From Curtobacterium sp. MR_MD2014 (lineage in GTDB: Bacteria > Actinomycetota > Actinomycetes > Actinomycetales > Microbacteriaceae): a stretch of DNA of 64,000 nucleotides. Position numbers and translations under genes: made by a program. The stretch is from contig NZ_CP009755.1 in assembly GCF_000772085.1 (NCBI RefSeq), positions 1,612,001 through 1,676,000 of the forward strand, given 5' to 3'. Positions 40,561 through 49,170 of the stretch are shown here, one piece after another. How positions within the stretch are numbered: position 1 is the first letter of the stretch; each line of letters begins with the position of its first letter. Below the pieces are notes generated by a model. That model was given only the letters and a program-made list of their open reading frames with translations, did no database searches and was not told where the DNA came from.

Positions 40561-41915
40561 GGCTCCTGCGGCGGCTGTCCGTCCGCGCGCGCATCACGAT
40601 CGGGAGTGTGCTCGTCGGCGCGGTCGTGCTCTCCCTGGTCGCGCTCGTGCTGCACGCCGAGGTGCGGCAGGCCACGCTGGAGACCGACCGGTCCCTCGCC
40701 GTCGGCGACGCGGCGCCGTTCGTCGCCGACCTCCGGGACAACCCGGGTGAGGCGCCCGACCGACCGGCCGACGGCGTCCTCGTGGGGATCCGCTCCTCGA
40801 CCGGCGAGTGGATCGTCGACACGCTGCCGGACGACCTCCGCCGGTCGCTCCCGGACGGCGTCCCACGATCGACCACGACGCTCCGGCTCGGCGACGGGCA
40901 CCGCAGCGCGACGCTCGTCGGCACACCGGTCGCGAGCGCCGACGGACGGTTCGTCGTGTGGGCTGCGCAGGACGGCCGTGCCGGGCACGAGACGGTCGAA
41001 CGCGTCGACCGCTCGCTCGTCGTGGGGACCCTGCTCGCGCTCGTCGCATCGGGCCTCGCCGCCTGGCTGCTCTCGACCGTCGCGCTCCGACCCGTCGCGC
41101 GGATGCGTCGGACCGCCGAGGCGCTCAGCGGCGGGGACGCGACCGGGCACCTGCCCGTCGGCCCGTCGGAGGACGAGCTCGCCGACCTCGCGAGGACCCT
41201 CAACGCCTTCATCGACCGGCAACGCGAGAACGCGGTCCGCGAACGACGGATGGTGTCCGACGCCAGCCACGAACTCCGGACGCCGCTCGCGGCACTGACG
41301 GCACGACTCGAGCTCGCGCACCGGTCGTCCGGTGACGCCGCCGCGCTCGAGCGGGAGCTGGCGGCCGCCGAGTCCGACGCCGCGCGTCTCACCGCACTCG
41401 CCGACACCATGCTCGAGCTGAGCCGGCTCGACGAGACGCAGGCCACGCCGTCGACCACCGCAGCGGAGCTCGTGACGGAGCTGATGGGCAGTGTCGACCG
41501 GGCTCGGGCGCTCGGGGGGACCAGCGGGGTCGACTTCACCGTGGACGTGCCCGACGGTGCCGAACGGTACGGCATCACCCCCGCGGCGTTCGGACGGGTC
41601 GTCGACAACCTCGTCGCGAACGCGATCGCCGCGGGCGCTCCGGACGTCGAGGTCGGCATCACGTTGGTCCGGCAGGAGGACCGCGCACTGCAGCTGGTCG
41701 TCCGTGACGACGGTCCCGGTGTGCCGGAGGACTTCCTCCCGCGTGCGTTCGACCGCTTCACCCGTGCCGACGACGCACGGCGGGCCGTCCTCGGTGGCAG
41801 CGGACTGGGCCTGGCGCTCGTCCGAGGGCTCGCCGAGCGGGCGGGCGGGGAGGCCACGCTTGCGAACGCACCCGGCGGCGGCGCCGTCGCGGTGGTGCGA
41901 CTGCCCGCGCGCTGA
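40557..41915 (+). CDS. Sensor histidine kinase
   Basis: 452 residues. Two membrane helices (near 14-34 and 155-178) flank an extracellular sensor region of about 120 residues without a known fold. HAMP linker (ALRPVARMRRTAEALSGGD), H-box SDASHELRTPLAAL (His near 238), N-box VVDNLVANAI, G-boxes DDGPGVPEDF and GGSGLGLALVRGL. Phosphorylates the response regulator encoded just upstream. Ends at a very strong hairpin. Confidence 0.94.
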   Translation: MRLLRRLSVRARITIGSVLVGAVVLSLVALVLHAEVRQATLETDRSLAVGDAAPFVADLRDNPGEAPDRPADGVLVGIRSSTGEWIVDTLPDDLRRSLPDGVPRSTTTLRLGDGHRSATLVGTPVASADGRFVVWAAQDGRAGHETVERVDRSLVVGTLLALVASGLAAWLLSTVALRPVARMRRTAEALSGGDATGHLPVGPSEDELADLARTLNAFIDRQRENAVRERRMVSDASHELRTPLAALTARLELAHRSSGDAAALERELAAAESDAARLTALADTMLELSRLDETQATPSTTAAELVTELMGSVDRARALGGTSGVDFTVDVPDGAERYGITPAAFGRVVDNLVANAIAAGAPDVEVGITLVRQEDRALQLVVRDDGPGVPEDFLPRAFDRFTRADDARRAVLGGSGLGLALVRGLAERAGGEATLANAPGGGAVAVVRLPAR

Positions 41916-41924
41916 GGCCCGGGG

Positions 41925-41966
41925 ACGGCCCTGCTTCGTTCGAGGTCTCGAACGAAGCAGGGCCGT
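41925..41966. terminator. Perfect 20-bp palindromic terminator
   Basis: acggccctgcttcgttcgag (41925-41944) pairs with 41947-41966 without mismatch around a two-base centre. Followed by gtt, it is the strongest hairpin in the window and separates the two-component genes from the redox operon. Confidence 0.9.
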
Positions 41967-42040
41967 CGTTCCGGGCTGCTTCATGGGACCGGTGTCGATG
42001 CTGAACGTCACCCGATCACCTGCTGGAGAGGAACGAGACG

Positions 42041-43495
42041 ATGATCGACACCGCTCGCCCCACCCGACGTGCCGCGGCGGCTCCGCCGCGGCACTTCCCG
42101 GCACCGCCCGCGGAGCCCCTCGAGGTCGCCGCCCGGCGCCGTCGCCGATCCGGTCGCGGCCGTGCTGCGGTCACCGACCTGCTCGGTGTCCTCGCGTGGG
42201 CGTCCGCCGCCGTCGCCGTCGCGCTCTGGCTGGCCTCGCCGGGATCGCACTCGGTCTCGGGCGTCGGCGGCGTGCTCACCGACACCGGGATCGTCGCCGG
42301 TCTGGTCGCGACCGACCTGGTGCTCGTGATGCTCGTGCTCGCCGCGCGTGTGCCGCTGATCGACCGCGTGTTCGGCCAGGACAAGGCGATCGCGGTGCAC
42401 CGGTCGCTCGGCGAGCCCGTGCTGTACCTGCTGCTGGCACACGGCGTGCTGCTGACGCTGGGCTACGGCGCGTCGTCGGGTACCGGCCCGATCGCCGAGA
42501 CCGTCTCGCTCTTCTCCACGCCGGACATGCCGCTCGCGTACCTCGCCCTGGGGCTGTTCGTCGCGGTCGTGGTGTCGTCCCTCGTCGCGGTCCGGCGTCG
42601 ACTGCCGTACGAGGCGTGGCACGTCGTCCACCTGCTCAGCTACGCCGCCGTCCTCGTCGCGTTGCCGCACATGCTCAGCGTCGGCAGCGTGCTCGGGCAG
42701 GGCACCTGGCAGCGGGCGTACTGGATCGCCGCGTACGCCGTCGCGCTCGGTCTCGTCGTCGTCCACCGCTTCGTCCGACCGGTGGTCGTGAGCCTGCGGC
42801 ACCGCATCCGGGTGGTGGCGGTGGAGCCGATCGCTCCCGGAGTCGTGTCGATCCACCTGGCGGGCCGCGACCTCGACCGGCTGGGTGCCCGCGGCGGCCA
42901 GTACGGCGTCTGGCGGTTCTGGTCCGCGCGGACCTGGTGGCACGCCCACCCGGTGTCGTTCTCGGCCGTGCCCGGACGAGAGCGTGCCCGGATCACCGTG
43001 CGCGACCTCGGAGCGGGGTCCGCGCGCCTCGGGCGGATCCGGCCGGGTACCGCGGTGTCCCTCGAGGGCCCCTACGGCCTGTTCACGACCCGGGCCCGCA
43101 CGGCCCCGTACCTCGCCCTCGTCGCATCGGGCATCGGGATCACGCCGGTCCGCGCGCTGCTCGAGGACACCGACCTGCGTCCCGGCGAGGCCACGGTGCT
43201 CCTGCGGGGGACCGACGCCGAGCAGCAGTACCTGTGGCAGGAGACCGCGGAGCTCGCTGCGGCGACCGGGAGCACCCTCTTCGCCGTGGTCGGGCACCGC
43301 GCGAGGTCGCAGGAGAGCTGGATGACGGAGGACGACCTCCGTCGTGGGGTCAGCCTGCGGTCGGCGTTCCCGCGGTTGCTCGAGTCCGACCTCTACGTCT
43401 GCGGGCCGCAGGCGTGGTCCGACCTGGTGGTGCGGGAGGCCCGGCTCGCCGGCGTCCCGGAGCACCAGATCCACCAGGAACGGTTCGGGTCGTGA
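42041..43495 (+). CDS. Ferric-reductase-like transmembrane flavocytochrome
   Basis: 484 residues, ATG with gagagga upstream. About residues 45-265 form the six-helix ferric reductase-like domain, with paired helix histidines that can hold haem (VHRSLGEPVLYLLLAHG and WHVVHLLSYAAVLVALPHML). An FAD-binding FR-type domain follows (HAHPVSFSAVPG) and an NAD(P)-binding domain (LVASGIGITPVRALLED, YVCGPQAW). It moves electrons from cytoplasmic NAD(P)H across the membrane. Followed, with coupled starts, by an FMN-binding protein and ApbE, which gives the probable electron acceptor. Confidence 0.9.
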   Translation: MIDTARPTRRAAAAPPRHFPAPPAEPLEVAARRRRRSGRGRAAVTDLLGVLAWASAAVAVALWLASPGSHSVSGVGGVLTDTGIVAGLVATDLVLVMLVLAARVPLIDRVFGQDKAIAVHRSLGEPVLYLLLAHGVLLTLGYGASSGTGPIAETVSLFSTPDMPLAYLALGLFVAVVVSSLVAVRRRLPYEAWHVVHLLSYAAVLVALPHMLSVGSVLGQGTWQRAYWIAAYAVALGLVVVHRFVRPVVVSLRHRIRVVAVEPIAPGVVSIHLAGRDLDRLGARGGQYGVWRFWSARTWWHAHPVSFSAVPGRERARITVRDLGAGSARLGRIRPGTAVSLEGPYGLFTTRARTAPYLALVASGIGITPVRALLEDTDLRPGEATVLLRGTDAEQQYLWQETAELAAATGSTLFAVVGHRARSQESWMTEDDLRRGVSLRSAFPRLLESDLYVCGPQAWSDLVVREARLAGVPEHQIHQERFGS

Positions 43496-43992
43496 GGGCC
43501 CGGGTGGTCGTCGGCGGCGTCCTGTCCTCGGTGGCGGTGCTCGCCATCGGGTGGCAGCTCGGCGGACAGCCGGCCGTGACGACACCGGCGCAGGGCACGA
43601 CGTCGGGGAGCGCCGGCTCGGGCGGGACCTCCGGCTCGTCGGCGTCGCCGGGACCGTCCGGTACCGGCTCGTCGGCGTCCGGCTCGTCTGCATCCGGCTC
43701 GTCCGGCGCGTCCGACTCCGGGACCTTCACCGGTGCCGCGGCGCAGACGCAGTACGGCGAGGTCCAGGTGCAGATCACCGTCGCCGACGGGAAGATCACC
43801 GACGTGACCCCCCTGCACCTGACCGACCGGGACGGCCGCTCCGTCGCGATCAGCCAGCAGGCCGCCCCGATCCTCCGGCAGGAGGCCCTGCAGACCCAGT
43901 CGGCGCAGATCCAGGCGGTGAGCGGCGCGACGTTCACGAGCGGGGGCTACACCACGTCGTTGCAGTCCGCGATCGACCAGGCCGGCCTGTGA
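43492..43992 (+). CDS. Extracytoplasmic FMN-binding domain protein (flavinylated)
   Basis: 166 residues. N-terminal membrane anchor (VVVGGVLSSVAVLAIGWQLG), a Ser/Gly linker of about 45 residues, then an FMN-binding domain (about 80-166). The flavinylation motif SGAT is at residues 144-147 (VSGATFTSGGYTTSL); FMN is joined to its last Thr by ApbE. Probably takes electrons from the flavocytochrome upstream on the outer face of the membrane. GTG overlaps the previous stop. Confidence 0.9.
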   Translation: MRARVVVGGVLSSVAVLAIGWQLGGQPAVTTPAQGTTSGSAGSGGTSGSSASPGPSGTGSSASGSSASGSSGASDSGTFTGAAAQTQYGEVQVQITVADGKITDVTPLHLTDRDGRSVAISQQAAPILRQEALQTQSAQIQAVSGATFTSGGYTTSLQSAIDQAGL

Positions 43993-44819
43993 GCGTCCTG
44001 ACGTTCGAGACGATGGGGACCGTCGTGAGCCTCCGCGGTGCCACTCCGGAGGCCGCGTCCGCGGTCCGCGCCGTGTTCGCCGGGTACGACCACCGCTACA
44101 GCCTCTGGGACCCCGCTTCGGTGCTGAGCCGCATCGCCGCCGGGTCGCTCCGGCTGTCCGATGCGCCGACCGCGGTCCGGGACGTCTACGCGCTCGCCCT
44201 GTCGTGGCGGGACCGGACCGGTGGTGCCTTCACGCCCCACCGTCCGGACGGGGTGATCGACCTGTCCGGCGTCGTCAAGGCACTCGCGATCCGTGACGCC
44301 GGGGAGGTCCTCGACACCGGCACGGACGCCTGGATGCTCAGCGCCGGCGGCGACGTACTCGTCCGCGGCACCCACCGACCCGACGAGCCGTGGTCGGTCG
44401 GTGTCGTCGATCCCGGACGTCGGGACACCGTCGTCGGGGTCGTGCGGCTCGGCCGCAGCCGACGTGCGGTCGCGACCTCGGGGACCGCGGAGCGCGGGGA
44501 GCACATCTGGCGACGGAGCGCGCCCGTGTTCGTGCAGGCGACCGTCGTCGCCGACGACGTCCTGACGGCGGACGTCCTCGCAACGGCCGTCGTCGCCGGG
44601 GACGAGGACGACCTCCGGCGACTGACCGCCGACGGGGACGTCGACGTGCTCGCCTTCACTGCCGACGGCATCGTCTGGGCGACGCCCGGTGCGGCTCCCT
44701 GGGTGTCGTCAGCGCTCGGGCCGGGCGCTGTGCCCGTGGCGGGGCCGCTCGAGCAACCGCCCACGGGGCGGGCTCAGGTCGGCGTCGATCCCTCGAGCCG
44801 CGCCTCCTCGGCGTCGTAG
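43989..44819 (+). CDS. apbE: ApbE, FAD:protein FMN transferase
   Basis: 276 residues, GTGA overlap with the FMN-binding gene. ApbE features: LTFETMGTVVSLRG, a start cap YDHRYSLWDPASVLSRI, LSGVVKALAIRDAGEVL, LSAGGDVLVRG (Mg2+/FAD site), TSGTAERGEHIW. Transfers FMN from FAD to the Thr of SGAT in the neighbouring protein. The 3' end overlaps the convergent antiporter gene by 46 bp. Confidence 0.9.
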   Translation: MSVLTFETMGTVVSLRGATPEAASAVRAVFAGYDHRYSLWDPASVLSRIAAGSLRLSDAPTAVRDVYALALSWRDRTGGAFTPHRPDGVIDLSGVVKALAIRDAGEVLDTGTDAWMLSAGGDVLVRGTHRPDEPWSVGVVDPGRRDTVVGVVRLGRSRRAVATSGTAERGEHIWRRSAPVFVQATVVADDVLTADVLATAVVAGDEDDLRRLTADGDVDVLAFTADGIVWATPGAAPWVSSALGPGAVPVAGPLEQPPTGRAQVGVDPSSRASSAS

Positions 44820-46354
44820 CCCGCGCGCACCTGCCGGAGCACCAGGTCGTCGATCTCGTCGTCGTCCCGCAGCCGCAGCAGGGTGGCGGCCTTGTGCCGG
44901 ACCAGGGCGAGCTCGAGCGCGACCGTCGCGTCGTGTCGCTGCAGCGTCGGGTGGTCCTCGTCGTCCTCCTCCCGAGCCTGGATCACGTCGAGGTGGGCCT
45001 CCAGGTCGCGTCGGACGCGGTCGATCGTCGCCCGGTCGGCACCTGCCCTGCGCGCCAGGCGGGGGAGCGCGTCGAGCGCTTCCTCGACCGCCGTGCGCTC
45101 GGCGTAGCGGCGTTCCTCGCCGACGGACTCGTCCTCGGGGAGCGCCGCGCGCCGCAGGACGGCGGGGAGCACGAGTGCCTGGCCGACGATGGTCACGACG
45201 ACGACGCCGGCGGTGACGAACACGATGAGGTCGCGGTCGGGGAAGGCGCCCCCGGACTCGAGCGTGCGCGGCACCGCCACCGCCATCGCCAGGGAGACCG
45301 CACCGCGGAACCCGGCGAAGCCGCTCACCAGTCGGTCGCGTCGACCCTCCCGCGGTTCGCCGCCGAACCGCCGGGTGACGAGCCAGACGGTTCCTCCGAT
45401 CGTGCCCTCGAAGGCGAACCGCACGAGCACGAGCACGACGGAGACCGCGAGCACGAGACCGACGCCGCTCCACAGCTCACGGGCGTCGAGGGCACGGGCA
45501 GCGACCATGGCCTCGATGCCGACGAGCACGAACAGCGCACCGTTGAGCAGGTACGTGAGGAACGACCAGAAGGCGCGGACCTGCTGGCGGGTCTCCGCCC
45601 GGTCGAGCTTCGGAGCGACCTGGCTCACGACGATGCCCGCGGCGACGACGGCGAGCACCCCGGACGCGCCGACGGCCTCGGCGCCGAGGAACGCCGCGAA
45701 CGGCACGAGCAGCGTGACGAGGTTCTCGAGCACGACCGTGTCGACCCGTCGGAGCACGAGCGAGCCGAGCCACGCGGCGAGGAGTCCGGCCGCGACCCCG
45801 CCGACGTACGACAGGACGAGCATGCCGGAGACGTTCCAGAACGTGAGCTCCTGCGTCCCGACGGTCACGGCGACCGCGATGCCGTACACGACCAGGGTGG
45901 TGCCGTCGTTCACCAGGCTCTCCGCGCGGAGGACCGTGACGTTCCGGCGGGGCAGCATCTTCGTGAGCACACCCACGGCCGTGGCGTCGGTCGGGGCAAC
46001 CGCTGCGCCGAGCACCCAGGCCGGCCCCCAGGGCATGCCCAGCAGGTGCAGGAGCGTCGCCACGACGCCGGCGGTCACGACGACGAGCAGCGTGCCCATC
46101 AACACGATGCCGCGCAGGTTCTTGCGGATCTCCCGGAGCGACGTGGTGAGGCTCTCCCAGTAGAGCAGTGCGGGGAGGAACAGCAGCAGCACGGCCTCGG
46201 CGGGCAGTTCGACCCGACCGAAGGTGGGGACGAAGGCGAGCAGCGCGCCGATGACGAGCAGGAGCACGGGCGGCGCGATCCTGATGCGGTCCGCGACGGC
46301 AGCCGTCACGGCGATGGCGAGCCCGAGGGCCACCACCAGTTCTGGACCGAGCAC
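44774..46354 (-). CDS. CPA1-family Na+/H+ antiporter
   Basis: 526 residues from a GTG at 46354 (gaggag upstream). About twelve membrane helices with the family core: GAAVAPTDATAVGVLTKMLP, then AESLVNDGTTLVVYGIAV and GFAGFRGAVSLAMAVAVP. A 110-residue charged cytoplasmic C-terminal domain follows. Exchanges Na+ (or K+) for protons at the cell membrane. Monocistronic; tail-to-tail overlap with apbE. Confidence 0.92.
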   Translation of the reverse strand: MLGPELVVALGLAIAVTAAVADRIRIAPPVLLLVIGALLAFVPTFGRVELPAEAVLLLFLPALLYWESLTTSLREIRKNLRGIVLMGTLLVVVTAGVVATLLHLLGMPWGPAWVLGAAVAPTDATAVGVLTKMLPRRNVTVLRAESLVNDGTTLVVYGIAVAVTVGTQELTFWNVSGMLVLSYVGGVAAGLLAAWLGSLVLRRVDTVVLENLVTLLVPFAAFLGAEAVGASGVLAVVAAGIVVSQVAPKLDRAETRQQVRAFWSFLTYLLNGALFVLVGIEAMVAARALDARELWSGVGLVLAVSVVLVLVRFAFEGTIGGTVWLVTRRFGGEPREGRRDRLVSGFAGFRGAVSLAMAVAVPRTLESGGAFPDRDLIVFVTAGVVVVTIVGQALVLPAVLRRAALPEDESVGEERRYAERTAVEEALDALPRLARRAGADRATIDRVRRDLEAHLDVIQAREEDDEDHPTLQRHDATVALELALVRHKAATLLRLRDDDEIDDLVLRQVRAGYDAEEARLEGSTPT

Positions 46355-46461
46355 GTGTCTCCTCAGGATTCGTTGCGACGCGTCAGTCAACGCCGAACGT
46401 GCTGCACGTCCTTCCCGATCGGTCCGGCACGGATGGTGGAGGGCGGCTATGCTCCACCTGT

Positions 46462-48414
46462 ATGGGGGTACAGTTCGACGACGGCGCCGCGCAGGGACTC
46501 GTGACGGCAGCATCACACGCAGACCGGGTCCTCGCTGAGCAGGGGGCAGGGAGACGCAGCTCGGCAGAGTCGGCGTCGCAGGAGTTCCGGGGCGCGTACG
46601 CACGCCTCTTCCAACAGGCGTGCGCGACCGAGGCCCAGGATCGAGCCCGCTTGGCGTCGGTGCTCGACGACCTGGCGCGGCAGGTCCGGCTCGCCGCGCA
46701 GCTGGCCGCCGAGGAGCGCGCTCGGCTCGCCGACGTCGCGGCCTGGGACGCGCGTGAGGCGGACCGCGCTGAACGACGGGACGACGACGCGGTGCAGTGG
46801 ATCGCCTCGGGGGTGGAGGGGCTCTTCGACCCGCGGCCGACCGCGCCGCCCGTGCAGCCCCCGACGGTCGCCGTCGCGTTCTCGCCCACGCAGCGCATCA
46901 GGACCTCGACCGGCTCCGGATCCGCGACGAGCAGCGCCGACCCGACCGACCTCCGGAGCTTCGTGACGCACGCCCGAGCGGCCGACACCGCGCTCCGCGC
47001 CGAGGTGGACCGGGTCGGGACCGCGTGGTCGCACTTCGTTGCCTCGTGTTCGTGGGTGCCGACCGGCGGCCCGGGGTTCGTCGACGGCGCTCGGCGCCTC
47101 GTGGACGAGAACGACGCGGACGCAGGATGGATCGAGCACGTCGCTGGCGCCTTCGAGCAGGCGGGCAACGGCACCCTCACCGACCGGGTCCTCGACCTCG
47201 TCGTCGCCGCCGCCCTCTCCGCCGAGGGTGTCGACCCCCTCGAGGTCCTGTCGCACATGGATCCGGAGGTCGGAGCGGCATGGCTGGCGGCGAACCCGGA
47301 CGTCCTCGACCGGCTCGTCGCGGATCCACCCGCGTGGGGGACGTCGTCGACGGTGCTGTCGGCGATCGTCGGAGCGGCCCGCGCCGCCGACCTGCCGCCG
47401 ACCCGGTACGCCGACGTGCTGCAACGCATGTACGTGACCCGTGCGGCCGAGAAGGTCGGCATCGACATGGCGACGTGGCAGCTGGACCGTGGAGCTCCGG
47501 CACTGATGCCGCAGGTCGCCGGCTCGTACGAGTACTACGCGAGCCTGTACCTCGACGATCCCGCCTTCACGTGGGCCGGCATGGCGAACATGGTCGGCCC
47601 GGACTTCGCGGCGGGCTTCCTCGACCTGCACTCGTTCCGCGACCACATCCAGACGGCACGTCCGCTGGCGCCTCCGTCGATCCGACCGCTCATCGACCAG
47701 CTGGCCGGGATGGGCGACGACGAGATCGCCTTCTACGAACGCACGTTCCTCGGCATGCAGAAGGACATCTTCCTGGACGCTTCGACGATGCACGAGGCCT
47801 ACCTCGACGGCGGCATGACGAGCATCGACGAGCTCCGTGCCGCGGGGCTCCTCCGCGGTGCGAACGACGACCCGGTCGACGCCGCGCTGTCGGAGCGGCA
47901 GACGTACTCCGCCTGGCAGGACATCGACGCCGGCAGGCGCACGGGGGACCAGGACCGCATCGCACAGGGCAACGAGACCCTGCTGCTCCGCGAGCAGCGC
48001 GACACCATCCAGGGCGCCTACCAGCAGATGCACGACCGAGAGCCGACCGGTGAGGCCCTCACGACGATGTTGGGGATCGTCGGCGACGCGTCCATCCCCG
48101 GAACCAAGACGCTCGGCCAGTTCGAGGGCGGCATCGACGTACCGGTCGACGTGAACCCCTTCAGCCCCGGCACACAGGGCTGGGTGGACCACTGGTACAT
48201 CCCCCAGGGGAACATCTCGGAGTTCGATACCCGGTGGGACTACATCGAGGGAGACACACTGCCCGCGTGGCAGCAGCTCGTCCAGGACGACCCCGACCGT
48301 GCCCGCGAACTCGTGGGTGGGTCGGTCCCCGATCGGATCCAGCAACGTCGGCTCGACAACCGCATCCCGGAACTCCTCGACAACCTCCACGACTCGGAGC
48401 TCGCATGGCACTGA
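46462..48414 (+). CDS. Large helical protein with WXG-like N terminus, function unknown
   Basis: 650 residues from the ATG at 46462; a TATGCT element lies eight bases upstream, so the mRNA is nearly leaderless. Residues 1-105 are a charged helical hairpin (MGVQFDDGAAQGLVTAAS, then EFRGAYARLFQQACATEAQD), reminiscent of WXG100/LXG-type secretion domains but lacking a WxG. A Pro/Thr/Ser linker (about 115-160) leads to a 480-residue mostly helical region (SYEYYASLYLDDPAFTWAGM, VGPDFAAGFLDLHSF). No signal peptide. I recognise no catalytic motif. Its stop overlaps a lipoprotein gene by ten bases, an arrangement seen for secreted effectors with cognate partners; that reading is inference. Confidence 0.7.
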   Translation: MGVQFDDGAAQGLVTAASHADRVLAEQGAGRRSSAESASQEFRGAYARLFQQACATEAQDRARLASVLDDLARQVRLAAQLAAEERARLADVAAWDAREADRAERRDDDAVQWIASGVEGLFDPRPTAPPVQPPTVAVAFSPTQRIRTSTGSGSATSSADPTDLRSFVTHARAADTALRAEVDRVGTAWSHFVASCSWVPTGGPGFVDGARRLVDENDADAGWIEHVAGAFEQAGNGTLTDRVLDLVVAAALSAEGVDPLEVLSHMDPEVGAAWLAANPDVLDRLVADPPAWGTSSTVLSAIVGAARAADLPPTRYADVLQRMYVTRAAEKVGIDMATWQLDRGAPALMPQVAGSYEYYASLYLDDPAFTWAGMANMVGPDFAAGFLDLHSFRDHIQTARPLAPPSIRPLIDQLAGMGDDEIAFYERTFLGMQKDIFLDASTMHEAYLDGGMTSIDELRAAGLLRGANDDPVDAALSERQTYSAWQDIDAGRRTGDQDRIAQGNETLLLREQRDTIQGAYQQMHDREPTGEALTTMLGIVGDASIPGTKTLGQFEGGIDVPVDVNPFSPGTQGWVDHWYIPQGNISEFDTRWDYIEGDTLPAWQQLVQDDPDRARELVGGSVPDRIQQRRLDNRIPELLDNLHDSELAWH

Positions 48415-49139
48415 ACGCTCGTCGCCCAGGGATCGCGGCAGCGGTCGTCGCCACCGCGGTCGTCGCCCTGCTGTCGGGCTGCGCCGGCCCGCCACCGGGG
48501 GCCCAGTCCGACCCCTCCACCCGTCCCGACCGAAGCGAGACCGACGTGCAGCACAACGGCCCCACCCCGACCGCCATGCGCCTCGAGGACGGCGTGGAGG
48601 TCTGGGACCTCACCGGCACGCCGAGCGTCGAGGCGTTCGGCGTCGACACCGACGGCGAGTCGCCGGTCCGGAACGCGGTCGCCGCCTACAGCTCCACCGA
48701 TGATCGACCGGCACGCTTCGTCCTCCCGGGCGACCGGGTCGTCGACCTGCCGGTCGGCGAGGTGATCGTCACCGTCGACGACTACCCGGACGGGCTCACC
48801 GACTCCTCCGGCGAGGTCATCACCCCGGCAGGTCGGTCGTTCGTCCTGCAGGTCGAGGGACCGACGACCTCCGGTGCGGCCGCAGGGGTCGCGGCCTACC
48901 GGGACGCGCTCGAGTCGGCCGACCTCCCGACGAACGGAGCGGACGAGCTGCAGGAGAAGGTCGAGTCGGTCCCCTCGATCGACGGGACGGAGACGAGCGG
49001 GCGGCTGGGCGCGAGCACCGACGTGCCCGTGCCGGACGGGATGTCCGCGGCGCTCAGCTCGCGGTTCCGTCCGTCGGACACGACGCCGACGTTCCGGATG
49101 CAGCTCTTCGTCTCCTGGGAGCCGGTGCCGATCCCCTGA
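48405..49139 (+). CDS. Putative lipoprotein partner of the preceding protein
   Basis: 244 residues, ATG ten bases inside the preceding gene. Signal peptide with lipobox (AAAVVATAVVALLSGC), Pro/Ser/Thr-rich linker, then a beta-rich domain with WDLTGTPSVEAFGVD and two segments of alternating hydrophobicity. No known family. Tight overlap argues for joint function, for example anchoring or neutralising the upstream product. Confidence 0.7.
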   Translation: MALNARRPGIAAAVVATAVVALLSGCAGPPPGAQSDPSTRPDRSETDVQHNGPTPTAMRLEDGVEVWDLTGTPSVEAFGVDTDGESPVRNAVAAYSSTDDRPARFVLPGDRVVDLPVGEVIVTVDDYPDGLTDSSGEVITPAGRSFVLQVEGPTTSGAAAGVAAYRDALESADLPTNGADELQEKVESVPSIDGTETSGRLGASTDVPVPDGMSAALSSRFRPSDTTPTFRMQLFVSWEPVPIP

Positions 49140-49170
49140 ACGGCGAGGGGCGGCACGGACCGCGATCGCG

